A stretch of 64,000 nucleotides of DNA from Eutreptiella sp. 'Long Island Sound 2002'. Its lineage: Eukaryota > Euglenozoa > Euglenophyceae > Eutreptiales > Eutreptiaceae. This document shows positions 1 to 11,621 of the stretch, piece after piece. A program made the position numbers and the translations under genes. Where the stretch lies: contig OZ038401.1 in the NCBI GenBank assembly GCA_964036045.1, forward strand, positions 34,462,397-34,526,396, in the 5' to 3' direction. The notes beneath the pieces were generated by a model, which made no database searches, was not told where the DNA came from, and worked only from the letters and a program-made list of their open reading frames with translations. Each line of letters opens with the position of its first letter. Within the stretch, counting starts at the first letter, position 1.

Positions 1-931
1 CAAAACTCGTCGCCATGGGCTCAAAATGGGCTAAAACCACTTGTTTGAGCATCATTAAATGGTCGAGGATCATTTTTGGAAAAACGCGTTTTTGACCCAT
101 TTTTGACGCATTGTTGGTCTCAAAACGGCCCATTTTCAAGGCATTTTGGGATTTTCCATGGCCCAAAACGCGCCACCACGGGCTCAAAACGGCCTAAAAA
201 CACTTGTTTGAGCATCCCAAGTGGTCTAGGAACAACTTTGGAAAAAAAACATTTTTTCGCCCGGGGGACCCTGGTGGACCCACCGTTGGCCCCCACTGTG
301 CGTGGGCTGGCCGGCCCTCCGGCTCCACCAAGTGACCACTGGTACGGGGGTCTACGTGTCTCGTTGGGCGATTATGAGGCTTGGGAAACCATAAAAAGTG
401 GGGGGTTGCGGGTGGACTAGGTGCCCTCGGAATTCGGTTTTGAGCCACGTAGCCCAAGATACGGCCCGTCCTTGGTTTCGGGGTGCCGGTGCACATTGCG
501 CAGTTTTTGGGGCTTTTTGGCGCCTTTTTGGGCCGTTTCTCGGACATATCGTGGAGTTAGAGGGCACCAAAGGTCCCTTGGTCGCGAGAAAGTCAAGCCG
601 CACATGGAATGTAGCAGCCGTTTGCCTTCGTTTGGCTGTTTTGAACCCTTACTAGGGCTGCTTTGGGCGAAAAATGGCTGCTTTTGGCCCAAAACTGCGC
701 AGATTTGGGAGGGCACCTCCCGACTTGGCGCCACCGCCCCGGGCCGCCACCGGTGAGTTTTTGTCTGAAAACTTGGATTTGGCAAGGGCACCACCTAGGC
801 TCCAAGATGGCTACATGGGCAAAAGATCCGAAGCGTTGGAACGGAGCAATGGCCAAAACGGCACGGAGACGTGTTGTTGCTTGCTTGCTTGCTTGCTTGT
901 TAGGCTAAATTTAAGGGGAGAGGGTGTAGTG
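1..931 (-). mobile_element. E element copy 1 (non-autonomous, TA-flanked; cut by window start)
   Basis: Reverse-oriented member of a repeat family seen at least seven more times here. It runs from the internal 161-bp repeat region (truncated by the window edge) to its conserved left terminus at 913-931, where AGGGGAGAGGGTGTAG meets a TA tract. The short reading frames inside it recur in every copy in several frames and on both strands, which is what a non-coding repeat gives. No transposase or RNA polymerase III promoter was recognised. Assignment rests on near-identity to copies 2-8; its class (MITE-like) is inferred. Confidence 0.75.
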
Positions 932-953
932 ATATATATATATATATATATAT
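932..953. repeat. (TA)n microsatellite between E copies 1 and 2
   Basis: Uninterrupted TA dinucleotides between two E elements in opposite orientation, so their left termini face each other across the tract. Confidence 0.95.
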
Positions 954-2289
954 CTCCCCTTAAATCTAGCTAACAAGCAACAAGCAAGCAACAAGCACTT
1001 CTCCTTTCCGTTTCTGCCATTGCTCCGCCTCATCGCTCCGGGCTCTACTCTACTCTAGCCATCCTAGAGCCTAGGTGGTGCCCTTGCCAAATCCAAGTTT
1101 TGAGCCAAAAACCCACCGGTGGCGCCCCGGGGCGGGGGCACCAAGTCGGGAGGTGCCCTCCCAAAACTGCGCATTTTGTGCCTGGAAACAGCCTTTTTTT
1201 TTTCCAAAGCCCCGAAACCCAGTCAAAACGGCCAAACGAAGGGAAACGGTTGCTAACCGGCACGTGCGCCTCAACTGCCCCGTGACAAAGAGCCCTTTGT
1301 TGCCCTCTAGCTCCACAATATGTCCGAGAAACAGCCCAAAAAGGCGCCAAAAAGCCCCAAATTCTGCGCAATGTGCACCAACACCCCGAAACCAAGTACG
1401 GGCCGTATCTTGGGCTACGTGGCTCAAAATCCGATTCTGAGAGCACCTAGTCCACCCGCAACCCCCCACTTTTTGTGGTTTCCACCCCTCGGAATCGCCC
1501 AAACGGACGCCTAGATACCCGTACCAGTGGTCACTTGGTGGAGCCGGAGGGCAGCCCAGCCCGTGCACGGTGGGGGCCAACGGAGGGTCCACCAGGGTCC
1601 CCAGGGCGAAAAAAATCATTTTTTCCAAAGTTGTTTCCCAACACACTTGGGATGCTCAAACAAGCTTTTTTAGCCTGGTTTGAGCCCGTGGTGGCGCGTT
1701 TTGGGCCATGGAAAATCCCAAAATGCATTGAAAAATGGGTCGTTTGGGACCAAAAATGAGTCAAAAATGGGTCAAAACGCGTTTTTCCAAAAGTGATCGT
1801 GGACCATTTGGGATGCTCAAACAAGTGTTTTTAGCCCGTTTTGAGCCTGTGGTGACGTGTTTTGGCCACGGAAAATCCCAAAATGCCTTGAAAATGGGTC
1901 GGTTTGGGACCAAAAATGGGTCAACAATGGGTCAAAAACGCGTTTTTCCAAAAGTGATCCTGGACCATTTGGGATGCTCAAACAAGTGTTTTGTAGCCCA
2001 TTTTGAGCCCATTGGGACGGGTTTGGCCATGGAAAATCCCAAAATGCCTTGAAAAGGGGCCGTTTTGGGAGCAAAAAATGGGTGAAAAATGGGTCAAAAA
2101 CGTGTTTTTCCAAAAGTGACCCTGAGCCATTGGGGGTGCGCAAAACAAGTGAAATGAGCCCATTTTGAGCCCGTTTTGACCGAGTTTAGCACCTTTCGCC
2201 ACGTGTATGCACCAAGTTGTGCCCTTCGCACGTACCTTAGAGCCGTACGGTGGAGCCACCTAAAGCTGGGGAGAGGGGTGTAGATTAGA

Positions 2290-2291
<2 letters not shown>
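954..2291 (+). mobile_element. E element copy 2
   Basis: Plus-oriented E element. Its left end lacks the first ~10 bases of the terminus (it begins CTCCCCTTAAATCTAG). The right end is GGGGAGAGGGGTGTAG followed by ATTAGAGGA and a TA tract. Internal order: an (AACAAGC)n-like stretch, a GC-rich ~600-bp core shared with the other copies, then the 161-bp tandem repeat and a ~130-bp right end. It carries one more internal repeat unit than copies 3 and 4. Confidence 0.8.
1649..2155 (+). repeat. Internal 161-bp tandem repeat of the E element
   Basis: GGGATGCTCAAACAAG recurs at about 1649, 1810 and 1971, with a degenerate start near 2140, giving a ~161-bp period. The same repeat, with two to three boundaries, is in the other E copies (about 3074, 3237 and 3398 in copy 3; 9397, 9558 and 9719 in copy 6; 32941, 33103 and 33266 in copy 8). 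Unit number therefore varies between copies. Confidence 0.85.

Positions 2292-2335
<44 letters not shown>
2292..2335. repeat. (TA)n microsatellite
   Basis: TA tract joining the right end of E copy 2 to the left end of E copy 3. Confidence 0.95.
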
Positions 2336-3554
2336 CTACACCCCTCTCCCCTTAAATCTAGCTAACAAGCAAGCAACAAGCAAGCAACAAGCAAGCAACA
2401 AGCAAGCAACAAGCAACAAGCACTTCTCCTTTCCGTTCTGGCCATTGCTCCGCCTCATCGCTCCGGGCTCTACTCTAGTCTAGCCATGTTGGAGCCCAGG
2501 TGGTGCCCTTGCCAAATCCAAGTTTATAGCCAAAAACTCAGCGGTGGCGGCCCGGGGCGGTGGCGCCAAGTCGGGAGGTGCCCTCCCAAATCTGCGCAGT
2601 TTTGGGCCAAAAACAGCCATTTTTCGGCCAAAACAGCCCTAGTAAGGGTTGAAAAAAGCCAAACGAAGGCAAACGGCTGCTACACTCCACGTGCGGCTTG
2701 ACTTTCTCGCGACCAAGGAACATTTGGTGCCCTCTAACTCCACGATATGTCCGAGAAACGGCCCAAAAAGGCGCCAAAAAGCCCCAAAAACTGCGCAATG
2801 TGCACCAACAGCCCGAAACCAAGAACGGGCCGTATCTTGGGCTACGTGGCTCAAAAACGAATTCTGAGGGCACCTAGTCCACCCGCAACCCCCCACTTTT
2901 TATGGTTTCCAAGCCTCAGAATCGCCGAACGAGACACGTAAACCCCCGTACCAGTGGTCACTTGGTGCAGCCAGAGGGCCGGCTAGCCCACGCACAGTGG
3001 GGCCAACGGTGGGTCCACCAGGGTCCCCGGGTCGAAAAAATTGATTTTTTCCAAAGTTGTTCATAGACCACTTGGGATGCTCAAACAAGTGTTTTTGGGC
3101 CATTTTGAGCCCGTGGTGGCGCGTTTTGGGCCATGGAAAATCCCAAAATGCCTTGAAAATGGGCCGTTTTGGGACCAACAATGGGTCAAAAATGGGTCAA
3201 AAACGCGTTTTTCCAAAAATGATCCTGGACCATTTGGGATGCTCAAACAAGTTTTTTTAGCCCATTTTGAGCCCGTGGCGACGGGTTTTGGCTCCTGGAA
3301 ACTCCCAAAATGCCTTGAAAATGGGCCATTTTGGGACTAAAAATGGGTCAAAAATGGGTCAAAAACGCGTTTTTCTTAAAGTGATCCCGGACCATTTGGG
3401 ATGCTCAAACAAGTGTTTTTAGCCCGTTTTGAGCCCGTTTTGACCGAGTTTAGCCCCTTCCACCACATGTATGCACCACTTTGTGCCTTTGGCACGTACC
3501 TTAGAGCCGTGTGGTGGAGCCACCTAGAGTTGGGAGAGGGGTGTAGATTGGAGG
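2336..3554 (+). mobile_element. E element copy 3 (best complete example)
   Basis: Complete copy with TA tracts on both sides. The left terminus CTACACCCCTCTCCC and right-end GGGAGAGGGGTGTAG are exact reverse complements over 15 bases; the right one is followed by ATTGGAGGA before the TA tract. The internal 161-bp repeat starts at about 3074, 3237 and 3398. No coding capacity was recognised. Inverted termini, TA flanks and ~1.2 kb size fit a MITE-like non-autonomous DNA element. Micron, a rice MITE family found within TA microsatellites, is a precedent for the target preference only. Confidence 0.8.
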
Positions 3555-3591
<37 letters not shown>

Positions 3592-3593
3592 TA
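3555..3593. repeat. (TA)n microsatellite
   Basis: TA tract with one AA interruption between E copies 3 and 4. Confidence 0.95.
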
Positions 3594-4802
3594 CTACACC
3601 CCTCTCCCCTTAAATCTAGCTAACAAGCAACAACAAGCAACAAGCAACAAGCAACAAGCACTTCTCCTCACCGTTTTGGCCATTGCTCCGCCTCATCGCT
3701 CCGGGCTCTACTCTAGTCTAGCCATGTTGGAGCCCAGGTGGTGCCCTTGCCAAATCCAAGTTTATAGCCAAAAACTCAGCGGTGGCGGCCCGGGGCGGTG
3801 GCGCCAAGTCGCGAGGTGCCCTCCCAAATCTGCGCAGTTTTGGGCCAAAAACAGCCATTTTTCGGCCAAAACAGCCCTAGTAAGGGTTCAAAACAGCCAA
3901 ACGAAGGCAAACGGCTGCTACACTCCACGTGCGGCTTGACTTTCTCGTGTCCAAGGGACCTTTGGTGCCCTCTAACTCCACGATGTGCCCGAGAAACGGC
4001 CCAAAAGGGCGCCAAAAAGGCCCAAAAATTGCGCAATGTGCACCAGCACCCCGAAACCAAGAACGGGCCGTATCTTGGGCTACGCGGCTCAAAAACGAAT
4101 TCCGAGGGCATCTAGTCCACCCGCAACCCCCCACTTTTTATGGTTTCCAAGCCTCAGAATCGCCCAACGAGACACGTAGACCCCCGTACTAGTGGTCACT
4201 TGGTGCAGCCGGAGGGCCGGCCAGCCCACGCACAGTGGGGGCCAACGGTGGGTCCACCAGGGTCCCCGGGGCGAAAAAACTGATTTTTTCCAAAGTTGTT
4301 CCTGGACCACTTGGGATGCTCAGACAAGTGTTTTTAGGCCGTTTTGAGCCCGTGGTGGCGCGTTTTGGGCCATGGAAAATCCCAAAATGTCTTGAAAATG
4401 GGCCGTTTTGGGACCAACAATGGGTCAAAAATGGGTCAAAAACGCGTTTTTCCAAAAACGATCATGGACCATTTATGATGCTCTAACAATTGGTTTTAGC
4501 CCATTTTGAGCCCGTGGCGACGGGTTTTGGCTCATGGAAAATCCCAAAATGCCTTGAAAATGGGCCATTTTGGGACCAAAAATGGGTCAAAATTGGGTCA
4601 AAAACGCGTTTTTCCAAACGTGATCCCGGACCATTTGGCATGCTCAAACAAGTGTTTTTAGCCCGTTTTGAGCCCGTTTTGAGCCCGTTTCGACCGAGTT
4701 TAGCTTCTTCCACCACATGTATGCACCACTTTGTGCCCTTCGCACGTACCTTAGAACCGTGTGGTGGAGCCACCTAGAGTTGGGAGAGGGGTGTAGATTG
4801 GA

Positions 4803-4804
<2 letters not shown>
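3594..4804 (+). mobile_element. E element copy 4
   Basis: Complete plus-oriented copy with the same 15-base inverted termini. Internal repeat starts lie near 4312, 4476 (diverged) and 4637. Its right end abuts the long TA tract that precedes LINE copy A. Confidence 0.8.
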
Positions 4805-4851
<47 letters not shown>

Positions 4852-4859
4852 TATATATG

Positions 4860-4930
<71 letters not shown>

Positions 4931-4946
4931 ATATATATATATATAT

Positions 4947-5006
<60 letters not shown>

Positions 5007-5010
5007 ATAT

Positions 5011-5046
<36 letters not shown>

Positions 5047-5053
5047 CTATATA

Positions 5054-5114
<61 letters not shown>
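4805..5114. repeat. Long (TA)n tract with TATG/TACA variants
   Basis: About 310 bp of TA repeats with scattered G and C substitutions. Tyr-Ile-Tyr-Ile translations across it are artefacts of the repeat. It separates E copy 4 from the 3' end of LINE copy A. Confidence 0.95.
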
Positions 5115-5118
<4 letters not shown>

Positions 5119-7443
5119 ATAGTCATAGTCATAACCACTTATCATGCCGTCTACTGGAGTTACCGGGCATCTCGCGCCGACAGGTGGTTCCTGCCTCGCT
5201 CGATCCCGTGGGTCCCAGGGCTGCCTGAGGTGGCCCACAGCATGACGGAGGACCCAGAGGACCGGGGATACCGGTCAACCAGGCTTTGGGGGCAGTGGCA
5301 ACTGCAAAGCGTTAGCATTAGCAACGGCGACGGACGCTGGCCCGTTTGTTCGCCGGGGGTAAGGGGGCAAGGCAAAGCAGCGCAGCAGCATCGCAACAAG
5401 CAGAAAGCAACCGGCATCCCTGTCCGTCGCAAAGCGGCAACCAAGGAACAAAGCAGCACGCATGCGGCGAAGCGAGAGCTGACCCTCCGTCGTTCGCGTA
5501 CCCCCGCCACCGTGGAGACATCCATCACTCATGACCCCATGGAATCCATTGCCGTCTGCGTCCTCGAAACTGCCCACCACCCCTGACTCCACGTATCCCT
5601 CTGCCAGCACGCAATAGCCCGTTTGTGCATAGCCAGGATTTCTGGGAGGCTCCAGCCTAGCCTGGCCCTCAGCTTTCATCGCCCCCATGTCTCCATAATG
5701 TACGCCACCGTCCCACGGCACCATCCCCCTAGTATAGTACAGAAACACGGTACCAATTCCACGTCCCCGTGGCCCTGAGCTGCTCCCACACCCCAGATAT
5801 ATACCATGCCGGCACCCCAAGTCAGGGGCCAGCGCCCAATCTGCTTCGAGGTATCCACTTGCCCACATATAATATATCTTGAGGGTCTACAGGGGGGGAC
5901 GCCGGCCGCTACGCGACGGGAGTGGCGCAACCCGTGTATATCGCTGGCTGGGATTCGGGCTGGTGGGTGCCGTAGCTTGGTTATCGACCCCCTGTAGGGG
6001 TACCCACCAGAGGCTCGCCCCGGGCCGTGGTAACCAGGTGCATCTCATCTGGCCCACATACATTGCCCTGGCGCCTACCCTTGACCCTTACCTGCACTGA
6101 TTGGCCAGCTTCCGTGGTTGCGCCTCTGCCGCCACAGCAGCGGCCAGGCCGCAGGTTCGGCCCCCACCGACGACGTGGCGAGCCTACTTATAGCATTGGC
6201 CCGCGCGTCACCCCCCGGACCACTCAGCATGCCGCTCCTCTGCCCTCCTCGCCTCTGGCCGACCGGACTGGCGCCCCCCAGGGGTAAGCCGTTACAGTGG
6301 TGAGGCGACTGCATACTCTTCGCTACGACGCCACGCAGTACCGCTGTTGCCACGCCGACGCCACCTGCGAGCCGCCACGACACGCACCACCGCAACCACA
6401 AGGCCATGGTCAGAGGTTAGACCATGTACATGCCCGCAGGCACGGTCCCTCTAGTTTGTTAACGGGGCTAGGGGATGCCCCCGCGCTCCCCCTGAGTTGT
6501 TAGAGGGGTCAGGGGGACACCCCAGTACCGCCATGCAACCCCGTAGCGCCCCCACTGTACGGCCCCTCCAGTACCGCCGCGTACCCTCACCATACGGTCC
6601 CCAGTACCGCCGCGTATACCCCCACGACGCCCAAATCATCATCTGGAACTTCCCCGCTGCTCCCCTACTGTACGGTTCCCGAGTACCGCCGCGTACCCCC
6701 ACTGTACGGATCCAGAACCGCCGCGTTTACCCCCAAGACTCCAGTACGCCGTCACCTGGAACTCCACGTGCCCCCCGTGAGTGCTCCTCCCAGGCTGCCA
6801 CGCCGTCCCCACGACGCTCGCCATACTGTCCCCCTGACGACCCCACTGTCATATCCTTCCACGCACACATCTTCGCCTCGTCGCCGCTCCCGGGGCCTGC
6901 AGGCTGACCCCGCAACCCCGTGTAACACTCCCAGGGGGGGCCGCAACGCTGTAACCCCCAGACAACTCCGTGCAACCCCCGGTGTATCCGGAGCTACCAC
7001 TCCCAATACTGCCGTAGCCGGGCCGCCAGTAGAGACCCCGGTGCCATGGGAATACCCTACAGGGGTTTGGGCCTTATTACCCTGGTCGGGACGACCCATG
7101 ACACCTCACTGTTGTATGCGGCGACCTGGGGCAGGCGGGTGAAGCATCCCTGTCCGACCCTCATGCACCGGGGGCAGTACGGCTCACCATCAGGCCGGCA
7201 CGACCTGTCACATCGCGTTGGCCGTCATACGCCGTTTGCCAGTACCGCACAATCAGGCCGCGAAGGCACTGCTTCTCAGGCGCTACCCCCTCCGCTGCGT
7301 CCAGCGTAGGGACGGTAGCTGGTGCACCCACAATTCCCAACCCCATCAATCTGCACCCCCGGCCTCCACCACGCCGTCACCATTTCCTCCGCGATGCCAC
7401 AACCAGAGTATCCGTGAGTCGCCCTCCAGAGCCGCCCACCACA
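5115..7443 (-). mobile_element. LINE copy A: 3'-end-only fragment (non-coding 3' region)
   Basis: Minus-strand copy of the last ~2.3 kb of the LINE seen complete at 46080-60573. On the plus strand it starts with the tail complement AGTCATAGTCATAGTCATA, directly against a TA tract. It ends near 7443 at sequence equivalent to about 58265 of copy D, again at a TA tract. It is therefore almost entirely 3' non-coding region, with no reverse transcriptase. It contains the short tandem motif CCAGTACCGCCGCG around 6530-6730. Severe 5' truncation is normal for LINEs; TA repeats on both sides are the unusual part. Confidence 0.85.
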
Positions 7444-7785
<342 letters not shown>

Positions 7786-8671
7786 AATTTGTTTGAGCAT
7801 CCCGAATGGTCCACGATCACTTTTGGAAAAACGCGTTTTTGACCCATTTTTGACTCATCTTGAAATGGCCCATTTTCAAGGCATTTTGGGATTTTCCATG
7901 GCCCATAACGCGCCACCACGGGCTCAAAACGGCCTAAAAACACTTGTTTGAGCATCCCAAGTGGTCTAGGAACAACTTTGAAAAAAATGATTTTTTTCGC
8001 CCGGGGACCCTGGTGAACCCACCGTTGGCCCCAACCGTGCGCGGGCTGTGCTACCCTCCGGCTCCACCAAGGGACCACTGGTACGGGCGTCTAGGTGGCT
8101 CGTTGGGCGATTCTCTGGCTTGCAACCCACAAAAAGTGGGGGGTTGCGGGTGGACTAGGTGCCCTCCGAATCGGATTTTGAGCCACGTAGCCCAAGATAC
8201 GGCCTGTTCTTGGTTTCGGGCTGTGGTGCACATGGCGCAGATTTTGGGGCTCTGTGGCGCCTTTTTGGCCGTTTCTCGGACATATCTTGGAATTGAAGGG
8301 CACTAGAGAGCTCTTTGACACGGTGAAGTGAAGCCGCACGTGTAGTGTACTCACCGTATCCCTTCGTTTGGGCGTTTCGCCCGGGTTTTGGGGCTGTTTT
8401 GGGCGAAAAATGGCTGTTTTTGGCCCAAAACTGCGCAGATTTGGGAGGGCACCTCCCGACTGGGCACCCCCGCCCCGGGCCGCCACCGCTGAGTTTTTGG
8501 CTATAAACTTGGATTTGACAAGGACACCACCTAGGCTCCAAGATGGCTAGAGTAGAGTAGAGCCCGGAGCGATGAGGCGGAGCAATGGCCAAAACAGTGA
8601 GGAGAAGTGCTTGTTGCTTGTTGCTTGCTTGTTGTTGCTTGTTAGCTAGATTTAAGGGGAGAGGGGTGTAG
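7786..8671 (-). mobile_element. E element copy 5 (right end truncated)
   Basis: Minus-oriented partial E element. It enters from 7786 within the 161-bp repeat and lacks the right terminus, then reaches a complete left terminus ending GGTGTAG at 8671. It meets E copy 6 in inverted orientation with only a few TA-type bases between them. Confidence 0.8.
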
Positions 8672-8712
8672 TAATATATTACTACACCCCTCTCCCCTTA
8701 AATCTAGCTAAC
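8641..8712. repeat. 72-bp perfect palindrome at the E5/E6 junction
   Basis: Two 36-base arms, each holding GTTAGCTAGATTTAAGGGGA plus the left terminus, are perfect reverse complements centred between 8676 and 8677. The flanking AACAAGC-type repeats extend the symmetry imperfectly. Confidence 0.9.
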
Positions 8713-9874
8713 ATGCAACAACAAGCAACAACAACAAGCACGTCACCATTCTGTTTTGGCCATTGCACCTTCCCAACGCCTCGGGCCTGACTCTACTTTA
8801 GCCATCCTAGAGCCTAGGTGGTGGCCTTGGCAAATCCAAGTTTTGAGCCAGAAACTCACCGGTGGCGGCCCGGGGCGGTGGCGCCAAGTCGGGAGGTGCC
8901 CTCCCAAATCTGCGCAGCTTTGGGCCAAAAACAGCCATTTTTCGCCCAAAATAGCCCCCGAACCCGGGCGAAACGCCCAAACAAAGGGAAACGGTGGGTA
9001 CACTCCACGTGCGGCTTGACTTCGCCGTGTCAAAGAGCCCTCTAGTGCCCTTCAACTCCACGATATGTCCGAGAAACGGCCCAAAAAGGCGCCATAAAGC
9101 CCCAACATCTGCGCAATGTGCACCAACACCCCGAAACCAAGCACGGGCCGTATCTTAGGCTACGTGGCTCCAAATCCGATTCCGAGGGCATCTAGTCCAC
9201 CCGCAACCCCCCGCTTTTTGTGGTTTCCCCCCCTCGGCATCGCCCAAACGGACGCCTAGACACCCGTACCGGTGGTCACTCGGTGCAGCCGAAGGGCAGC
9301 CCGGCCCGCGCACGGCGAGGGCCCACGGTGGGTGCGCCAGGGTCCCCGGGGTGAAAAAAATCATTTTTTCCAAAGTTGTTCCTAGACCACTTGGGATGCT
9401 CAAACAAGTGTTTTTAGGCCGTTTTGAGCCCGTGGTGAGGCGTTTTGGCGCATGGAAAATCCCAAAATGCCTTGAAAATGGGCCGTTTTGGGACCAAAAA
9501 TGGGTCAAGAATGGGTGAAAAACGCGTTTTTCTAAAAGTGATCCTGGCCGACTCGGGATGCTCAAACAAGTGGTTTTAGCCCATTTTGAGCTCGTGGTGA
9601 CGCGTTTTGGCCCATGCAAAATCCCAAAATGCCTTGAAATTGGGCCGTTTTGGGACCAAAAATGGGTCAAAAATGGGTCAAAAACGCGTCTTTCCAAAAA
9701 TGATCCCAAACCATTTGGGATGCTCAAACAAGTGTTTTGAGACCATTTTGAGCCCGTTTAGATGGAGTTTAGCACCTTCAACCACATGGATGCACCACGT
9801 TGTGCGTTGCGCACGTGCGTTAGAGCCGTATGGTGGAGCCACCTAGAGTTGGGGAGAGGGGTGTAGATTCGAGG
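8682..9874 (+). mobile_element. E element copy 6
   Basis: Complete plus-oriented copy with left terminus CTACACCCCTCTCCCC and right end GGGGAGAGGGGTGTAG plus ATTCGAGGA. The core is slightly diverged from copies 2-4 and closest to copy 8. Confidence 0.8.
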
Positions 9875-9980
<106 letters not shown>

Positions 9981-11166
9981 CTACACCCCTCTCCCCTTAA
10001 ATTTAGCTAACAAGCAAGCAACAACAAGCAAGCACGTCACCATTCTGTTTTGGCCATTGCACCTTCCCAACGCCTCGGGCTTGACTCTACTTTAGCCATC
10101 CTAGAGCCTAGGTGGTGGCCTTGCCAAATCCAAGTTTCGAGCCAAAAACTCACTGGTGGCGGCCCGGGGCGGTGGCGCCAAGTCGGGAGGTGCCCTCCCA
10201 AATCTGCGCAGTTTTGGGCCAAAAACAGCCATTTTTCGCCCAAAACAGCCCCAGTAAGGGTTCAAAACAGCCAAACGAAGGCAAATGGCTGCTACACTCC
10301 ACGTGCGGCTTGACTTTCTCGCGACCAAGGGGCGTTTGGTGCCCTCTAACTCCACGATATGTCGAGAAACGGCCCAAAAAGGCGCCAAAAAGCCCCAAAA
10401 ACTGCGCAATGTGCACCAGCACCCCGAAACCAAGAACGGGCCGTATCTTGGGCTACGTGGGTCAACAACGAATTCCGAGGGCACCTAGTCCACCCGCAAC
10501 CCCCCACTTTTTATGGTTTCCCAAGCCTCAGACTCGCCCAACGAGACACGTAGACCCCCGTACCAGTGGTCACTTGGTGCAGCCGGAGGGCCGGCCAGCC
10601 CACGCACAGTGGGGGCCAACGGTGGGTCCACCAGGGTCCCCGGGGGCGAAAAAAATCATTTTTTCCAAAGTTGTTCCTGGACCACTTGGGATGCTCAAAC
10701 AAGTGTTTTTGGGCCATGTTGAGCCCGTGGTGGCGTGTTTTGGGCCATGGAAAATCCCAAAATGCCTTGAAAATGGGCCGTTTTGGGACCAACAATGGGT
10801 CAAAAATGGGTGAAAAACGTGTTTTTCCAAAAATGATCCCGGACCATTTATGATGCTGAAACAAGTGGTTTTAGCCCATTTTGAGTCCGTGGCGACGGGT
10901 TTTGGCTCCTGGAAACTCCCAAAATGCCTTGAAAATGGGCCATTTTGGGACCAAACATGGGTCAAAAATGGGTCAAAAACGCGTTTTTCCAAAAGTGATC
11001 CCGGACCATTTGGGATGCTCAAACAAGTGTTTTTGGCCCGTTTTGAGCCCGTTTTGACCGAGTTTAGCCCCTTCCACCACATGTATGCACCACTTTGTGC
11101 CCTTCGCACGTACCTTAGAGCCGTGTGGTGGAGCCACCTTGAGTTGGGAGAGGGGTGTAGATTGGA

Positions 11167-11169
<3 letters not shown>
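9981..11169 (+). mobile_element. E element copy 7
   Basis: Complete plus-oriented E element with both termini and three internal repeat boundaries. It marks the left edge of the block paralogous to 32221-38060. Confidence 0.8.

Positions 11170-11216
<47 letters not shown>
11170..11216. repeat. (TA)n microsatellite
   Basis: TA tract between E copy 7 and the LINE 3' tail fused to the LHC array. Confidence 0.95.
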
Positions 11217-11220
<4 letters not shown>

Positions 11221-11560
11221 ATAGTCATAGTCATAACCACTTATCATGCCGTCTACTGGAGTTACCGGGCATCTCGCACCGACAGGTGGTTGCTGCCTTG
11301 CTCGATCCCGTGGGTCCCAGGGCTGCCTGAGGTGGCCCACAGCATGACGGAGGACCCAGAGGGCCCGGGATACCGGCCCACCAGGCTTTGGGGGCAGTGG
11401 CAACTGCAGAGCATTAGCATTAGCAACGGCGACGGACGCTGGTCCGTTTGTTCGCCGGGGGTAAGGGGCAAGGCATGGCAGAGCAGCAACACTGCAACAA
11501 GCAAGCACAATGCCTAGGGGGGCAGCACTGCAGCAACCAAGAAACAAAGCAGCAAGCATG
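11217..11560 (-). mobile_element. LINE 3' tail (~340 bp) fused to LHC sequence
   Basis: Matches the extreme 3' end of the LINE (compare 5115-5465 and 60230-60573) with the same hexameric AGTCAT tail complement. LINE homology fades near 11560. After about 60 bp of unassigned sequence it gives way to LHC coding sequence in the same (minus) sense. The same junction is present at 33865-33922. Confidence 0.75.
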
Positions 11561-11621
11561 GGCACAAGACGAGATTGAAGATGGTGATGCAACCCACGTG
11601 CTGGCCCGTATGCCTTGGGGC

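Noticed and set aside
1-4804. Many 60-190-codon frames in the E elements (recurring WSQNGPFSRHFGIFHGPK-like peptides)
   Set aside because: Open frames occur on both strands and in several frames at the same places and follow the 161-bp repeat. There are no conserved start or stop positions between copies.
4835-5116. Tyr-Ile repeat proteins from several tracts (for example 4835-5116, 7444-7644, 45825-46079)
   Set aside because: These are translations of TATA repeats present on both strands and in all frames.
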